Notes: a model not told the origin generated them from the sequence alone. Positions 16,800 through 26,790 are shown, numbered from the stretch's first letter. The stretch: 64,000 nucleotides of DNA from Bacteroidales bacterium (GCA_003249955.1 QKHS01000004.1:1-64000), one strand, 5' to 3'. Numbers and translations: made by a program.

Positions 16800-18446
16800 T
16801 TATCTGTTATTAAATACATCCTGAAGACTGTTTCCGGTAGTTGCCGGAGGAGCAGGTGTTCCTAAAATCATTGAAATGGTAGGAGCGATGTCTGTCATAT
16901 TTATTTCACGGAAGATATTCTGCTTTTTAACTTTCCATCCGTACCATATCAACGGAACATTTGTATCATATTTATATCCTGAGTTGTGATCAGTTGCATA
17001 CGGAACATCTTCAATCCAACCGGCTTTAAGCGAAATCATAATGTCGCCGGAACGTTTCTGACTAAATGAATTCTGCATTTTTTCGGGCATCCCCTGCCGG
17101 AAAATTATATTCTGAAACTGATTTGAGCTTATCGCGTTTGATATCCCGGTTGAATTTATAATAAATGAAATTACCCTTTCCTGAAATTCGGCCAGCGGAA
17201 TTTGAGAGTCTTCAATAAGTATTTTATTTAAAAATATCTGATTGTTGCTGTAATCAAGAATCCAGTCTCCTTCACCATAAACAGCTTTAAGATAAGATTT
17301 TAATAAAGCCAGAATGTAATGTTGTTTAAAAGTTCCTGCCGGCATTTTATTGTCAATAAGGTATTGCGGGGTTTCGCAAACGCCATGGTTAGATGTTAAA
17401 TAAATCAGCACATTGTTTTTACCCACTGTTTCTTCTATTACTTCGATAAGATGGCCTAAATCAGCATCAAGCCTCAGAAACAGATCCTGAACTTCTATTG
17501 ATTGAGGTCCGTACAATTTCCCGATATTCTCGGATACAGTATAATTAATAAACAGAAAATCTGTATTGTCATCCATCCCTAAATTCTCGTTATACAGGGC
17601 AGCGATAGCCATGTCGGTTGTATGGGTATTGCCTTCAGGAATCATTGTAAGCAACTCATATCCCTGAATTGTTTTGGTTATATCCGTGTATATGTATGGG
17701 AAAACCTTGTAAACCCCGTCTATCCCGAACTCGTAAATGCTGGAATCCGGTAAAACTTCGTTGTATTGTTCTATTGGCAGCATAGGAGACCATTTCCGTA
17801 AAAGATATTCGTCCGGCATTTTCTTTTTGTTTACAGTGTCAACCCATGTTGGTAACGAATTCATATAATATGCAGAACTTACCCAGTTCCCTGTTTCCTG
17901 ATCAAACCAATATGCAGCATCAGCAGTAAACCCCCCTGATATTATTGCACCTTCAGGATTCAATGAAATACTGATGATTTTTGAATTTCCGCGGTTAAAA
18001 AGTTTGGCTTCATCACTAAAAGTTGTACTGAAAATATTTTTGGGAGAATAGTTGCCTTTTGCATTTTTGTCTCCTACAGGTTTGTATCTTATGTCCTCTA
18101 TACATGTCTCTTTTCTGCCGGTGAGCGGGTTAAACCAGAAGTTTGATACTATTCCATGCTCTGAAGGCTCTGACCCGGTAACAATTGTTGCATAACCGGG
18201 GGCTGTTTGTGTAAGGCTGTAGTTAAAGTTGGCATCCTGACAATAAGTGCCGTTAATAGCAAGTTTTTTAAATCCTTTTGTCCCGAAATTATCCCAGAAT
18301 CTCTCAATATAATCCTGACGCATCTGCTCTACAACGATTCCAACTACGAGTTTAGGTTTATCCGAAGGGATAATGGTTTCGACCTGAGAGTATCCGGCAG
18401 CACAGATTACAAGTAAAAATGCAATCAAAAAAAATGTATTTTTCAT
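16800..18446 (-). CDS. PafA-like alkaline-phosphatase-superfamily protein with altered metal ligands
   Basis: The 548-residue protein has a signal peptide (1-20) and aligns collinearly with the PafA type of alkaline phosphatase. KLVVGIVVEQMRQDY is the first metal motif, SLTQTAPGYATIVTG carries the nucleophile-position Thr81, and TSNHGV and DHNSGYKYDTNVP are later ligand motifs. Several ligands differ from the family: Asp becomes Glu40, Asp becomes Glu306, His becomes Lys310 (SENIGKLYGP), and Asp becomes Asn353. Thr81, His354 and His487 are kept. The known family uses two zinc ions to hydrolyse phosphomonoesters in the periplasm. This copy probably has changed or lost activity, so the fold is confident but the activity is not. 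Confidence 0.8.
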   Translation of the reverse strand: MKNTFFLIAFLLVICAAGYSQVETIIPSDKPKLVVGIVVEQMRQDYIERFWDNFGTKGFKKLAINGTYCQDANFNYSLTQTAPGYATIVTGSEPSEHGIVSNFWFNPLTGRKETCIEDIRYKPVGDKNAKGNYSPKNIFSTTFSDEAKLFNRGNSKIISISLNPEGAIISGGFTADAAYWFDQETGNWVSSAYYMNSLPTWVDTVNKKKMPDEYLLRKWSPMLPIEQYNEVLPDSSIYEFGIDGVYKVFPYIYTDITKTIQGYELLTMIPEGNTHTTDMAIAALYNENLGMDDNTDFLFINYTVSENIGKLYGPQSIEVQDLFLRLDADLGHLIEVIEETVGKNNVLIYLTSNHGVCETPQYLIDNKMPAGTFKQHYILALLKSYLKAVYGEGDWILDYSNNQIFLNKILIEDSQIPLAEFQERVISFIINSTGISNAISSNQFQNIIFRQGMPEKMQNSFSQKRSGDIMISLKAGWIEDVPYATDHNSGYKYDTNVPLIWYGWKVKKQNIFREINMTDIAPTISMILGTPAPPATTGNSLQDVFNNR

Positions 18447-18549
18447 TTTGCAATGAATTATTTTATTAACCGGTAAAGTTAGGGTTAAAGTAATTTGTAA
18501 ACCAATCCGGTATGGTTTATTTATGAGTAGGAGACTGTTAATTAATGTA

Positions 18550-19770
18550 TTATCCGAACATTTGTTTAACTCTCTTCAATCCTTCGATCAGTTTGTCAAC
18601 CTCTTCGAATGTATTGTAAAAAGCAAATGATGCACGGGCAGTGCCGGTAATCCCGAAATGTTGCATAACAGGCTCTGCGCAATGTGTGCCGGTTCTTATT
18701 GCTATCCCCATTTGGTCAAGCAGAACTCCTGCATCGGAAGGGTGAATACCGTCCATAACAAATGATAAAACGCTTGACTTATGCTTGGCCTCTCCGGTTA
18801 TTTTTATCCAATCCAGGGTTTTTATCTTAGTTGTGGCGTATTCCAAAAGTTCCGACTCATATTTTTCTATTTTGTCCAATCCTGTATTCTCAATATACTC
18901 AATTGCTTTTGCGAGTGCTATAGTGTCAATATAATTAGGTGTTCCGGCTTCGAACTTAAACGGAAGTTCGTTAAAAGTAGTTTTTGCAAATGTTACTTTT
19001 GAAATCATTTCTCCACCACCCTGATAAGGAGGCATTTGATTCAGCAGTTCTTTTTTCCCGTATAAAACTCCAATGCCGGTTGGTCCATAAATTTTGTGTC
19101 CGGAGAAAACATAAAAGTCGCAGTTAAGTTTTTGAACATCAACTTTTATATGTTGTGCTGCCTGAGCACCGTCGATAAGGACAGGAATATTTTTTAGGTG
19201 TGCTGTTTTAATAATGTCTTCAACCGGATTTATTGTCCCCAGAGCATTTGATACCTGAGTCACAGAAATAAGCTTTGTCCTGTCACTGATAAGATTGTTA
19301 AGTTTTTCTGTTTCAAGATTTCCATTGTCATCAAAAGGAATAACTTTGAGAACGGCTTTTTTTCTTTCACACAACATTTGCCACGGGACAATGTTTGAGT
19401 GATGTTCCATTTCCGAAACAATAATTTCATCGCCTTCACTTATAAATGCCTCGCCAAAAGAAAATGCCACCAGATTGATAGCTTCGGTTGTTCCTCTGGT
19501 GAATATTATTTCATCATGAGAACCTGCATTAATAAATTTGCGGATTGTTTCGCGCGCATTTTCTGTTGCTGTAGTAGTAAAATTACTTAAGAAATGCACT
19601 CCCCTGTGAATATTTGCATTGTATTTTGAGTAGTATTCGTTAATTGTGTCGATTACTATCCGGGGCTTTTGTGTAGTTGCAGCATTATCAAAATAAACCA
19701 GTGGCTTCCCGTAAATTTTTTCTGACAATATCGGGAAATCCATTCTTATTTTAGTTATGTCGTTTTTCAT
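18550..19770 (-). CDS. sufS: SufS-family cysteine desulfurase
   Basis: Start chosen at 19770, giving 406 residues, the usual SufS length. The frame stays open to 19827, but that extension runs through a -7 box and a terminator hairpin. The PLP enzyme strips sulfur from cysteine for Fe-S cluster assembly. Visible motifs: VYFDNAATTQKP at the start, SEMEHHSNIVPW, SGHKIYGPTGIGVLYG with the PLP-binding Lys, and RTGTHCAEP with the persulfide Cys. No sufBCD, sufE or iscU gene lies beside it, so it is separated from any suf operon. A TATGTTTG -7 box (minus strand, 19785-19792) sits 14 bases before the start. Confidence 0.92.
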   Translation of the reverse strand: MKNDITKIRMDFPILSEKIYGKPLVYFDNAATTQKPRIVIDTINEYYSKYNANIHRGVHFLSNFTTTATENARETIRKFINAGSHDEIIFTRGTTEAINLVAFSFGEAFISEGDEIIVSEMEHHSNIVPWQMLCERKKAVLKVIPFDDNGNLETEKLNNLISDRTKLISVTQVSNALGTINPVEDIIKTAHLKNIPVLIDGAQAAQHIKVDVQKLNCDFYVFSGHKIYGPTGIGVLYGKKELLNQMPPYQGGGEMISKVTFAKTTFNELPFKFEAGTPNYIDTIALAKAIEYIENTGLDKIEKYESELLEYATTKIKTLDWIKITGEAKHKSSVLSFVMDGIHPSDAGVLLDQMGIAIRTGTHCAEPVMQHFGITGTARASFAFYNTFEEVDKLIEGLKRVKQMFG

Positions 19771-19784
19771 CAGGATATTTTTTA

Positions 19785-19792
19785 CAAACATA
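19785..19792 (-). promoter_or_regulatory. -7 box of the sufS promoter
   Basis: TATGTTTG on the minus strand fits TAnnTTTG and supports the start at 19770. The region where a -33 box would lie is an A/T run within the neighbouring terminator. Confidence 0.45.
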
Positions 19793-19811
19793 GTAACAGA
19801 ACACCAAATAA

Positions 19812-19846
19812 AAAAAAATGTTGGCATATTATGCCAACATTTTTTA
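19812..19846 (-). terminator. Strong intrinsic terminator of the Omp28-like gene
   Basis: A near-perfect palindrome (TTGGCATA/TATGCCAA core, extended by A and T runs) lies 24 bases past the stop of the gene at 19870. On the minus strand it ends in a run of about nine T. It also marks the upstream limit of sufS. Confidence 0.85.
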
Positions 19847-19869
19847 CGTAGTTTGTTTTTTTCTGAAAA

Positions 19870-21759
19870 TTATTCAACAGTAATTTTGTGAATTGTTACT
19901 TCGCTATTGGTATAAACTTTTACAAAGTAAACGCCTGCAGCATAATCAGAAACATTAAGCTGAACATGTTCAGTATTTGAATTTATACTTGAAACAATTT
20001 GTCCTGACAGGTTAAGAATGTCTATGTTGTTTATGTTTTCGTCAGCAACAATGTTAAGAACTTCGTTTGCAGGATTAGGGAATATTACTGTAGCAAATGT
20101 TTTGTTGGTTTCAACATCTGAAACAGAATACAGATCTTTTTTTGAAACCTGTTGTATATGACCGGTAACCATGTTTTGCAGAAAAACAATAACAGAGCAA
20201 TTGTCAACATTGTATGAAGCATCAACCGGGATTGTCATATTTGTAGAATAAGTAGATACAGATGAGAAATCCATAAGTGTTCCTGTTTCGTCCGGGAAGT
20301 TTGCTCTTGTAACAAAATTACACTGGCTTTCTGTTTGCCATGAGTATGCAATATTTGTTTCTGTTAAAGCAACGAATAATCTGGTTTCATCAGTAAAATA
20401 CGGGAATGTTTCTTCAACATCTATATCAAGGTTGAAAGAGTATGGTTCGGTTGATAATTGCTGAACAGCAGTTTCAATTGTATAAACGGCAGGGATTGAT
20501 TTCTGCTCATCATAATAATACTGATAGTATTCTTTCATGTCGGCAACAGTAGGTAAAGCACCTTCTATTCCGGCTACACCGTTAGAAATTGTTGTCGGAT
20601 ATCCGAATCCGTCAAGATCAGGATCGTAAAGTGGGTTGTAAAGGTTTTCACGATAATCTGTAATTGTTGTTGCAAAAGGATCAGGGCCCAAGCCGTTTCC
20701 ATGATATTCCATCACTACAGCATCATTGCCATCAGCAACAATCTGATCAATTGCATTAGCAGCGGTAGGGCAGTAAACACAATTTACACTGGTAAATATT
20801 TCAAAAGTTACAAAATTTCTTTCATTCCCGCCGGCAACAGTTACTTCAAGAGGTTGAGGAGCAGAATATCCTGAACTTGTTCCGTAATAAGCCAATAAAG
20901 AATAGTTGTAAGTGTTTGGGTAAACATTAAGATCAGTAAGTGTTAATTCAGTTGTAGTTCCTATAACATCTCCGTCACGGGCAATACTGTAGCTTTCAGG
21001 AGTTCCTGTGGTAGGGGCATCCCATGTTAAAACAACATCATTACCGTTTTCGATAGTATAAGCAAAATTTGCCGGAGCATAAGGGGTTTCAACTTCTTCA
21101 ATAAGGAAATTATCCATGTAATATTCAGGAGTGCCGTTTCCGTCATCGTCCCATGCATAAAAGTCGAAAGCATCAAGTTTATTTAAGGTTCCTGTTCCGC
21201 TTACACCTTTACTCCATTGATAAGCATGTACCAACTGGTCGTCGATATACATATCAACCCAGTCGCTGTTAAGGTCGATAAAATGCTGAACTTTAAACCA
21301 TGTGCCGGGAGTGTAGTTGTATGTTGCCGCACCATAGCCCATACCGTCAATAGTCATTACTCCGTTTTTTAACATAACCTGCATACCCCAAACCAAACCT
21401 GATCCTGACGGGTTAAAATTTTGCATTATGTTATAATAACCAAGTTTACCTTCCGGAACCATAATGTAAAATTCAATACGATAACGGCCGGTTGTAAGGT
21501 CAGCGAATTCGATAACACCATCATTTGTGCCTGAAACCATTACAGAATTTGTTCCCTGATAAGCATAAGCAGCCGAAACGGTAGGGTCTTCTGCTGTTCC
21601 CGGGTTTCCTGTCCATGTGTCCCACCAGTTTGCTTCCTGTAAAGCAATTCCCTGGCCGGCAGTGTAAGATTCGAAATCATCCGAATACATTACCTGTGCA
21701 TTAAGATAACCTGCTGCAAGAAATAGTCCTGCAAGCAAAAAAAGTAGATTTTTTCTCAT
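19870..21759 (-). CDS. Omp28-like T9SS protein with thioredoxin-fold CxxC domain
   Basis: The 629-residue protein has a signal peptide (1-21). An N-terminal concanavalin-like jelly-roll follows (about 22-225), then a fibronectin III domain (FAYTIENGNDVVLTWDAP, about 230-315). Next is an Omp28-related thioredoxin-like domain beginning FEIFTSVNCVYCPTAAN, with a CVYC pair near residue 330. The C-terminus is a type A T9SS signal (VIFPNPANEVLNIV, ending HKITVE). It should be exported across the outer membrane. The CxxC pair could act in disulfide chemistry at the surface, though related Omp28 proteins are mainly known as surface antigens. It has its own strong terminator. Confidence 0.85.
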   Translation of the reverse strand: MRKNLLFLLAGLFLAAGYLNAQVMYSDDFESYTAGQGIALQEANWWDTWTGNPGTAEDPTVSAAYAYQGTNSVMVSGTNDGVIEFADLTTGRYRIEFYIMVPEGKLGYYNIMQNFNPSGSGLVWGMQVMLKNGVMTIDGMGYGAATYNYTPGTWFKVQHFIDLNSDWVDMYIDDQLVHAYQWSKGVSGTGTLNKLDAFDFYAWDDDGNGTPEYYMDNFLIEEVETPYAPANFAYTIENGNDVVLTWDAPTTGTPESYSIARDGDVIGTTTELTLTDLNVYPNTYNYSLLAYYGTSSGYSAPQPLEVTVAGGNERNFVTFEIFTSVNCVYCPTAANAIDQIVADGNDAVVMEYHGNGLGPDPFATTITDYRENLYNPLYDPDLDGFGYPTTISNGVAGIEGALPTVADMKEYYQYYYDEQKSIPAVYTIETAVQQLSTEPYSFNLDIDVEETFPYFTDETRLFVALTETNIAYSWQTESQCNFVTRANFPDETGTLMDFSSVSTYSTNMTIPVDASYNVDNCSVIVFLQNMVTGHIQQVSKKDLYSVSDVETNKTFATVIFPNPANEVLNIVADENINNIDILNLSGQIVSSINSNTEHVQLNVSDYAAGVYFVKVYTNSEVTIHKITVE

Positions 21760-21933
21760 AACAATATTAGTTTAAATTAAATATTATACAATGATAGTCA
21801 AAAAAACACTTGAAACTTAATCAATGATAAAATTATTTTAACAAAAATTTAACACTGTCCGGGGTGTAAAAACCATAGCTTGATTGCAGGACAAAAGATT
21901 GAGGAAAAGGTTTTATATGTAAATTGTTGAATA

Positions 21934-23703
21934 CTAATCGTTTGAAAATTTCTTCAACAGTTGTCTGTAGTTTGAAAACACTTTGGCTCTGGAAACAAAG
22001 CCAATATATTTTCCGTTTTCCACGACTGGTAAATTGTAATGATCGGTGGTTTCGAAAATCTGGGCAATCTCACGAACACTCATCCGGGTTGTAATAATAG
22101 GGTCGGGAATATACATCAAATCCTTGACAAATGTTTTGTCGTAAAGTTCTGTTCTGAACATCAGATGTTTAACATGGTCAAGCCATACCAGTCCTTTTAG
22201 AGTATCGTTTTTGTCAACAACAACATAAATTGTCCTGCTTGATTTTGATATTACTTTTGTCAGGTCGCCGAGAGTAGCATTTTCGCTGATAGTTAAGAAA
22301 TTCTTTTCAATCAGAGATTCTGTTTTCATTAATGTAAGCATGTTGTTGTCGGCATTGTGTGTTAATAATTCACCACGTTTTGCCAGCAAAATTGTATAAA
22401 CAGAGTTTGGCATAAACAGTTTTACTGTAAAATATGAGATTGCGGCAACAATCATTAAGGGAACAAACAAATTGTACCCGCCGGTTATTTCGGCAATAAG
22501 GAATATTGATGTTAGTGGTGCATGAATTATTCCGGCAATTAATCCGGCCATGCCAACCAGAGCAAAGTTTGTTGCCGAAATTTTAATTCCCATGGAATTT
22601 GAAATTTTTGCAAAGAACACTCCCAGATTTGCTCCCAGAAAAAGGGCAGGAGCAAATATTCCCCCTACACCTCCGGCTCCGAAAGTAGCTCCGGTTGCAA
22701 AACTTTTTAAAAGCAATATCAGTCCCAGAATGAATATAACTCCGAAAAGACTGTTCCAATGAGAATACATAGTATCAGTAAAAAGAAAAGACGTGTCTCC
22801 TTTAAGAGCAAGGTTTACGGCTTCATATCCTTCTCCGTATAACGAAGGAAATAAAAAGATAAGTACCCCTAAAATAAAAGCCCCTATTATGAATTTTTTT
22901 CTTTTGGATTTTAGTTTGTCGTAAAGTTTTGCCTGCCAAAGGTAAAGTTTCGAAAAATAGACTGAGAGCAATCCGCTAAGTATTCCTAAAAGGATGTAAA
23001 AAGGGACATCTCTTAAAATAAAAGGATCTGTTTTTTCGACAAAGTAAAGGAAGTTTTGTCCCAGAAATAAATAAGATGTTAAGGCTGCAGAAACTGAGGC
23101 AAGTAACAACGGCATTAAAGAAGCCATTGTAAGGTCGAGCATTATTACTTCTATTGCAAATACTATTGCTGCAATAGGGGCTTTGAAGATAGCTGCAATC
23201 GCACCGGTACATGCACAGCCAATCAGCAAAATTATTTGTCTGTAGTTTAGTCTGAATAATTGTCCGATATTGCTGCCTATCGCTGCTCCGGTTGCGACAA
23301 TAGGGCCTTCCAGTCCGACAGATCCGCCGAATCCGACAGTCAGAGAACTTGCAACAATTCGTGAAAATATATTGTGCTTTTCTATCTTGCCTTCGTTTTT
23401 GGACATGTTGTATAATACCATAGGAATGCCATGTCCCAGCTTCTTTTTGATAACAAGATTGATAAACAGAACCGTTAAAAATATCCCGATAGCAGGGAAA
23501 ACAATATAAATGTAACTGAAAGAGTACCGGTCAATAAGGTAAACGACTAATTCTCTGACGAAGTGCACGGCATTTTTCATGATAACTGCCGCTAAACCAA
23601 CGGAGACTCCTACAATGATGGCAAGAATCAGCATAAAATTCCTGTCTTTAATCTTTTTGCAACGCCAGATTAGCAAAGATCTTGTTATGCTTTTGAGATT
23701 CAT
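21934..23703 (-). CDS. ClC-family chloride channel/antiporter with CBS pair
   Basis: The 589-residue protein has about ten membrane helices in the ClC pattern. GHGIPMVLYN matches the first selectivity motif. GSVGLEGPIVATGA carries the gating glutamate (Glu132), and GGVGGIFAPALFLGA is the third motif. The gating Glu being present is compatible with proton-coupled exchange, though channel activity cannot be ruled out. Residues about 455-589 form a cytosolic CBS-domain pair (FLTISENATLGDLTKVI; YIPDPIITTRMSVREIAQIF) that likely binds nucleotide. It is divergent from the patatin gene and stands alone. Confidence 0.93.
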   Translation of the reverse strand: MNLKSITRSLLIWRCKKIKDRNFMLILAIIVGVSVGLAAVIMKNAVHFVRELVVYLIDRYSFSYIYIVFPAIGIFLTVLFINLVIKKKLGHGIPMVLYNMSKNEGKIEKHNIFSRIVASSLTVGFGGSVGLEGPIVATGAAIGSNIGQLFRLNYRQIILLIGCACTGAIAAIFKAPIAAIVFAIEVIMLDLTMASLMPLLLASVSAALTSYLFLGQNFLYFVEKTDPFILRDVPFYILLGILSGLLSVYFSKLYLWQAKLYDKLKSKRKKFIIGAFILGVLIFLFPSLYGEGYEAVNLALKGDTSFLFTDTMYSHWNSLFGVIFILGLILLLKSFATGATFGAGGVGGIFAPALFLGANLGVFFAKISNSMGIKISATNFALVGMAGLIAGIIHAPLTSIFLIAEITGGYNLFVPLMIVAAISYFTVKLFMPNSVYTILLAKRGELLTHNADNNMLTLMKTESLIEKNFLTISENATLGDLTKVISKSSRTIYVVVDKNDTLKGLVWLDHVKHLMFRTELYDKTFVKDLMYIPDPIITTRMSVREIAQIFETTDHYNLPVVENGKYIGFVSRAKVFSNYRQLLKKFSND

Positions 23704-23778
23704 TTGTAAATTATTATTTGAAACTGCAAAGATGATAGTTTTTTTTGTTCTGTGAAATAAAAAATATAAAAAATCCGC

Positions 23779-23810
23779 TTGTGTAATTATTGTAAAAATT
23801 AGTAATTTTG
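23779..23810 (+). promoter_or_regulatory. Promoter of the patatin gene
   Basis: TTGTG (23779-23783), 19 bases, then TAATTTTG (23803-23810). The -7 box is a perfect consensus match 19 bases before the ATG. Confidence 0.6.
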
Positions 23811-23829
23811 TATTTAAACATAGTTGTAA

Positions 23830-24585
23830 ATGAAAAAGTATAAAACAGGTATTGCTTTGGGAGGTGGCGGATCACGCGGATTTGCTCATCTCGGAGTATT
23901 ACAGGCTTTAAACGAAAAAGGGATTTTTCCTGAAGTTGTTTCAGGAACAAGTGCCGGTGCCATAGTTGGTTCTCTTTATGCAGCCGGCTATACTCCCGAA
24001 GAAATATTTAAGTTGCTGAAAAAAAAGAAATTTTCTGATTTATCTAAAATACATATTCCGACTGACGGTTTGTTTAGTCTTGATAATTTAACACAGGAGC
24101 TTAAGAAAGCAATTCCTGATGATTCATTTGAAGGATTAAAACTTCCGTTTTATGCATGTGTTACAAACCTGAATATAGGTAAGGCCGAGTATATAGGAAG
24201 CGGAAGTCTTCACAATATTGTTCAGGCCTCGGCATCTATTCCGGTTTTATTTTCTCCTGTTAAGATAGGAGATTATTATTATGTTGACGGAGGTTTGGTT
24301 GATAATTTACCTGTTCGCCCGCTTGTGCGTAAATGCGAAAATATTATCGGCGTTAACATATTCCCGAACGAAGTTACAGATAAAATTGATAATCTTTTTC
24401 AGGTTGCAACACGAACTTTTCAGATAAGCCTTGATAACAATGCCAGGTATAACCGTAGCAAATGTCATATTTACATCGAACCTGCTAACATCTCAAAATA
24501 TCACATGCTGGAAACTAAATTTCATGATGAGATTTTTGATATCGGATATGATTTTTGTAAGAAAATGAAACTGAAAATAAAATAA
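23830..24585 (+). CDS. Patatin-like phospholipase (RssA/YchK-like)
   Basis: The 251-residue cytosolic or membrane-associated serine esterase opens with the oxyanion motif GIALGGGGSRGFAHLG. GTSAG follows, with nucleophile Ser41, and the second dyad residue is Asp153 in VDGGLVDNLPV. Length and motif spacing match short bacterial patatin-like proteins, which hydrolyse phospholipid acyl esters. No signal peptide or secretion domain is present, so it is not the T9SS-linked patatin type. It converges on a propeller gene across a shared terminator. Confidence 0.9.
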   Translation: MKKYKTGIALGGGGSRGFAHLGVLQALNEKGIFPEVVSGTSAGAIVGSLYAAGYTPEEIFKLLKKKKFSDLSKIHIPTDGLFSLDNLTQELKKAIPDDSFEGLKLPFYACVTNLNIGKAEYIGSGSLHNIVQASASIPVLFSPVKIGDYYYVDGGLVDNLPVRPLVRKCENIIGVNIFPNEVTDKIDNLFQVATRTFQISLDNNARYNRSKCHIYIEPANISKYHMLETKFHDEIFDIGYDFCKKMKLKIK

Positions 24586-24618
24586 AAACAGAAGTTTTTT
24601 ATCTGTGCTCAGAACCAG

Positions 24619-24649
24619 AATTACAAAGTTTCCGGTAACGCTTGTAATT
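24619..24649. terminator. Terminator between patatin and propeller genes
   Basis: Arms AATTACAA (24619-24626) and TTGTAATT (24642-24649) with a 15-base loop; T-rich sequence follows on the plus strand. It lies between two convergent stops. Confidence 0.55.
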
Positions 24650-24657
24650 TTATTCTT

Positions 24658-26763
24658 TCATTTGACAATTATCTTTCCATACTCTCCTGTGTTTTTTAGG
24701 TGAAGCAGGTAAATGCCGGGTTTGAGGTCGGAGATATCTATTGTAGTTGTTGGTTTTGTAATTTTATATGAAGCTATGTTTTTACCCGAAATAGTTAAAA
24801 TTTCAAGATCGTCATTTTCTTTGAACCCTTTGCAATAAATATTAAATTTATCGTTTGCAGGGTTAGGGTAAATTATCAGGCAGTTGCTTTCTGATAAAAG
24901 ATTTACGACTCCGCTGTTGTCGAAAGTGTATTTTGAGACTGCGTTACTGCCGCAGAACCACAGGTTCTTATCAGTATCTTCGGCAATTGAGTATATTTTT
25001 TCTTTAATTCCTGTGGGGTAAAGATATTCTGATGATAACCCGTTAAACTTTAACACCCCCTTTTGACTGCCGGCCCATTTTGTGCCGAGTTTGTCAACAA
25101 AAACAGAATTATAATTGCTATAACCTGATACAAAAGTTGAGTCGTTATGAAAAATGCTGATCTGATTATTATAAAGCAATGCTATCCCTTTTCGCGTAGC
25201 TATCCACACTGTATCATTCTGAAATGCAAAATCGTTAACAGTACTGCTTAAGAGTCCGGTTTCTGTTGAATAATTAAGCCAGTTAGTACCATCAAATTTT
25301 ATTGCGCCTGCATAACTTGCTACCCATATTTCATTTTCGTTACGTGCAACTATTTTCAAAAATGTGCTGCTTGCAGCATCACTCATGTCAATTTTAGACC
25401 ATTCGGTACCGTTAAATTTGTATAGGTTCATACCAGATGCCTTAACCCAAAGCGAATTGCAAAACGAGGCAATGCACTGAACACTAAGAATGTCTTCTCC
25501 ACATAGCTGAAGAATCTGTTCTGCAGTCTGGCCTTCTGTTTGTTTAAACAGTCCGCTTTGGGTTCCGTACCACAGATCTCCGTAACTATCCGTACAAATT
25601 GAGGTCGTATATTCGGGACACATATTTTCTGCGCTAAAAGTATTGTTCCATTTTTCGCCATCGAAAAATGAAAGATATGCACCCTTGCCCAGCCATATTT
25701 TGTTATTTTTAAATGCAATTTCGCGAGGATAACCGATATGGCTTTGCGGATACAATAATTTAAATGTGTCTGCCACGGGTTTTATAAGGCAACCACGGCG
25801 AATATCATCGTAATCAAAGTTGCCTGCAAGCCAGACATTTTCTTCAGCATCAGAAACAATTTCTGTAATTGTGAAAACAGATTGTTGTTCGAGGGAGTTG
25901 TTTACTATCCATCCTGTATCATTCTGAATAAATATTTTTCCTTCGGTACCCAGCCACATGTACCCTGTAGTGTCCTGATAGATAGCTGAAAATGATTTGC
26001 TTCCGAAAATATTGTAGTCATCATATACTATCCAGTTTCCGTTTTCAAAACTGTTTATATGTCCGTAACATCCTCCGAACCAAACCCGGTTTTGCCTGTC
26101 AACACAAGATGCATGTTTGCAGTCTACGGTAATACCGGAATTTGTGTAATTGTACAGAATGCTGTCAGTTTCGCTTATAGCAATAACTCCGAATATCCCG
26201 GCAATATTATCGCTTTGGATTCCGGCATAAATTATATTATTGCTATCGCATACAATCTGATCAGCATAGTATGAAACCAAGGTGTCAGCAAAAACGGAGT
26301 AATCGGTCCATTGTATCCCATCGTATTTTGAAATCCTTGCAGGGTTGGTATTGTATGGCGTGGCGTTACAAATCCAGATATTATTGTTTTTATCGCAGGT
26401 AATAGAATTGACACCCATATAGACAAAATTATCATTTACCGGAATAAATTTCCACGACAACCCGTCGTACTTTATTATGCCTCCGCCATTTGTTTCGTTT
26501 GTGTGTGCATTAACCGAAAACCATAGATTGCCTGAATTATCTCTTGTAGCAGAGTAAACTTCTCCGTCTGTGCCTATAGATGTTTTATATTGTCCGTCTT
26601 TATGGTAAATATTAATTGCATTTGAGCAACCGGCATAAATCAAACTGTCATCTGTAACTATGGCGTTGTGTGCCCGATAAGCTGTGTAAAAATTTGTAAA
26701 ATCCTGCGCTGTAACGGCTATTGTAAGTAGCAAGGCGAGAAGTGTAAATATTTGCTTTTTCAC
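24658..26763 (-). CDS. Secreted two-component-regulator-type propeller protein with T9SS signal
   Basis: The 701-residue protein has a signal peptide (1-19). Most of it is a series of Reg_prop-like blades, each with a Trp-rich phrase such as GNLWFSVNA, NNIWICNATPY, GYMWLGTEGK and NDTVWIATRKG. These repeats normally form a 14-blade sensor in hybrid two-component proteins, but here no membrane helix or kinase follows. The C-terminus is a type A T9SS signal (IIYPNPANDKFNIY, ending GKIIVK). It is therefore a free surface or extracellular propeller, perhaps for binding ligands. A long hairpin lies in its 5' leader at 26791-26822. Confidence 0.85.
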   Translation of the reverse strand: MKKQIFTLLALLLTIAVTAQDFTNFYTAYRAHNAIVTDDSLIYAGCSNAINIYHKDGQYKTSIGTDGEVYSATRDNSGNLWFSVNAHTNETNGGGIIKYDGLSWKFIPVNDNFVYMGVNSITCDKNNNIWICNATPYNTNPARISKYDGIQWTDYSVFADTLVSYYADQIVCDSNNIIYAGIQSDNIAGIFGVIAISETDSILYNYTNSGITVDCKHASCVDRQNRVWFGGCYGHINSFENGNWIVYDDYNIFGSKSFSAIYQDTTGYMWLGTEGKIFIQNDTGWIVNNSLEQQSVFTITEIVSDAEENVWLAGNFDYDDIRRGCLIKPVADTFKLLYPQSHIGYPREIAFKNNKIWLGKGAYLSFFDGEKWNNTFSAENMCPEYTTSICTDSYGDLWYGTQSGLFKQTEGQTAEQILQLCGEDILSVQCIASFCNSLWVKASGMNLYKFNGTEWSKIDMSDAASSTFLKIVARNENEIWVASYAGAIKFDGTNWLNYSTETGLLSSTVNDFAFQNDTVWIATRKGIALLYNNQISIFHNDSTFVSGYSNYNSVFVDKLGTKWAGSQKGVLKFNGLSSEYLYPTGIKEKIYSIAEDTDKNLWFCGSNAVSKYTFDNSGVVNLLSESNCLIIYPNPANDKFNIYCKGFKENDDLEILTISGKNIASYKITKPTTTIDISDLKPGIYLLHLKNTGEYGKIIVK

Positions 26764-26790
26764 AATGTTGTTATTTGTTTAGTTCATTTT

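Noticed and set aside
24658-26763. Hybrid two-component sensor suggested by Reg_prop repeats
   Set aside because: The protein ends in a T9SS sorting domain, with no membrane helix, kinase or DNA-binding domain.
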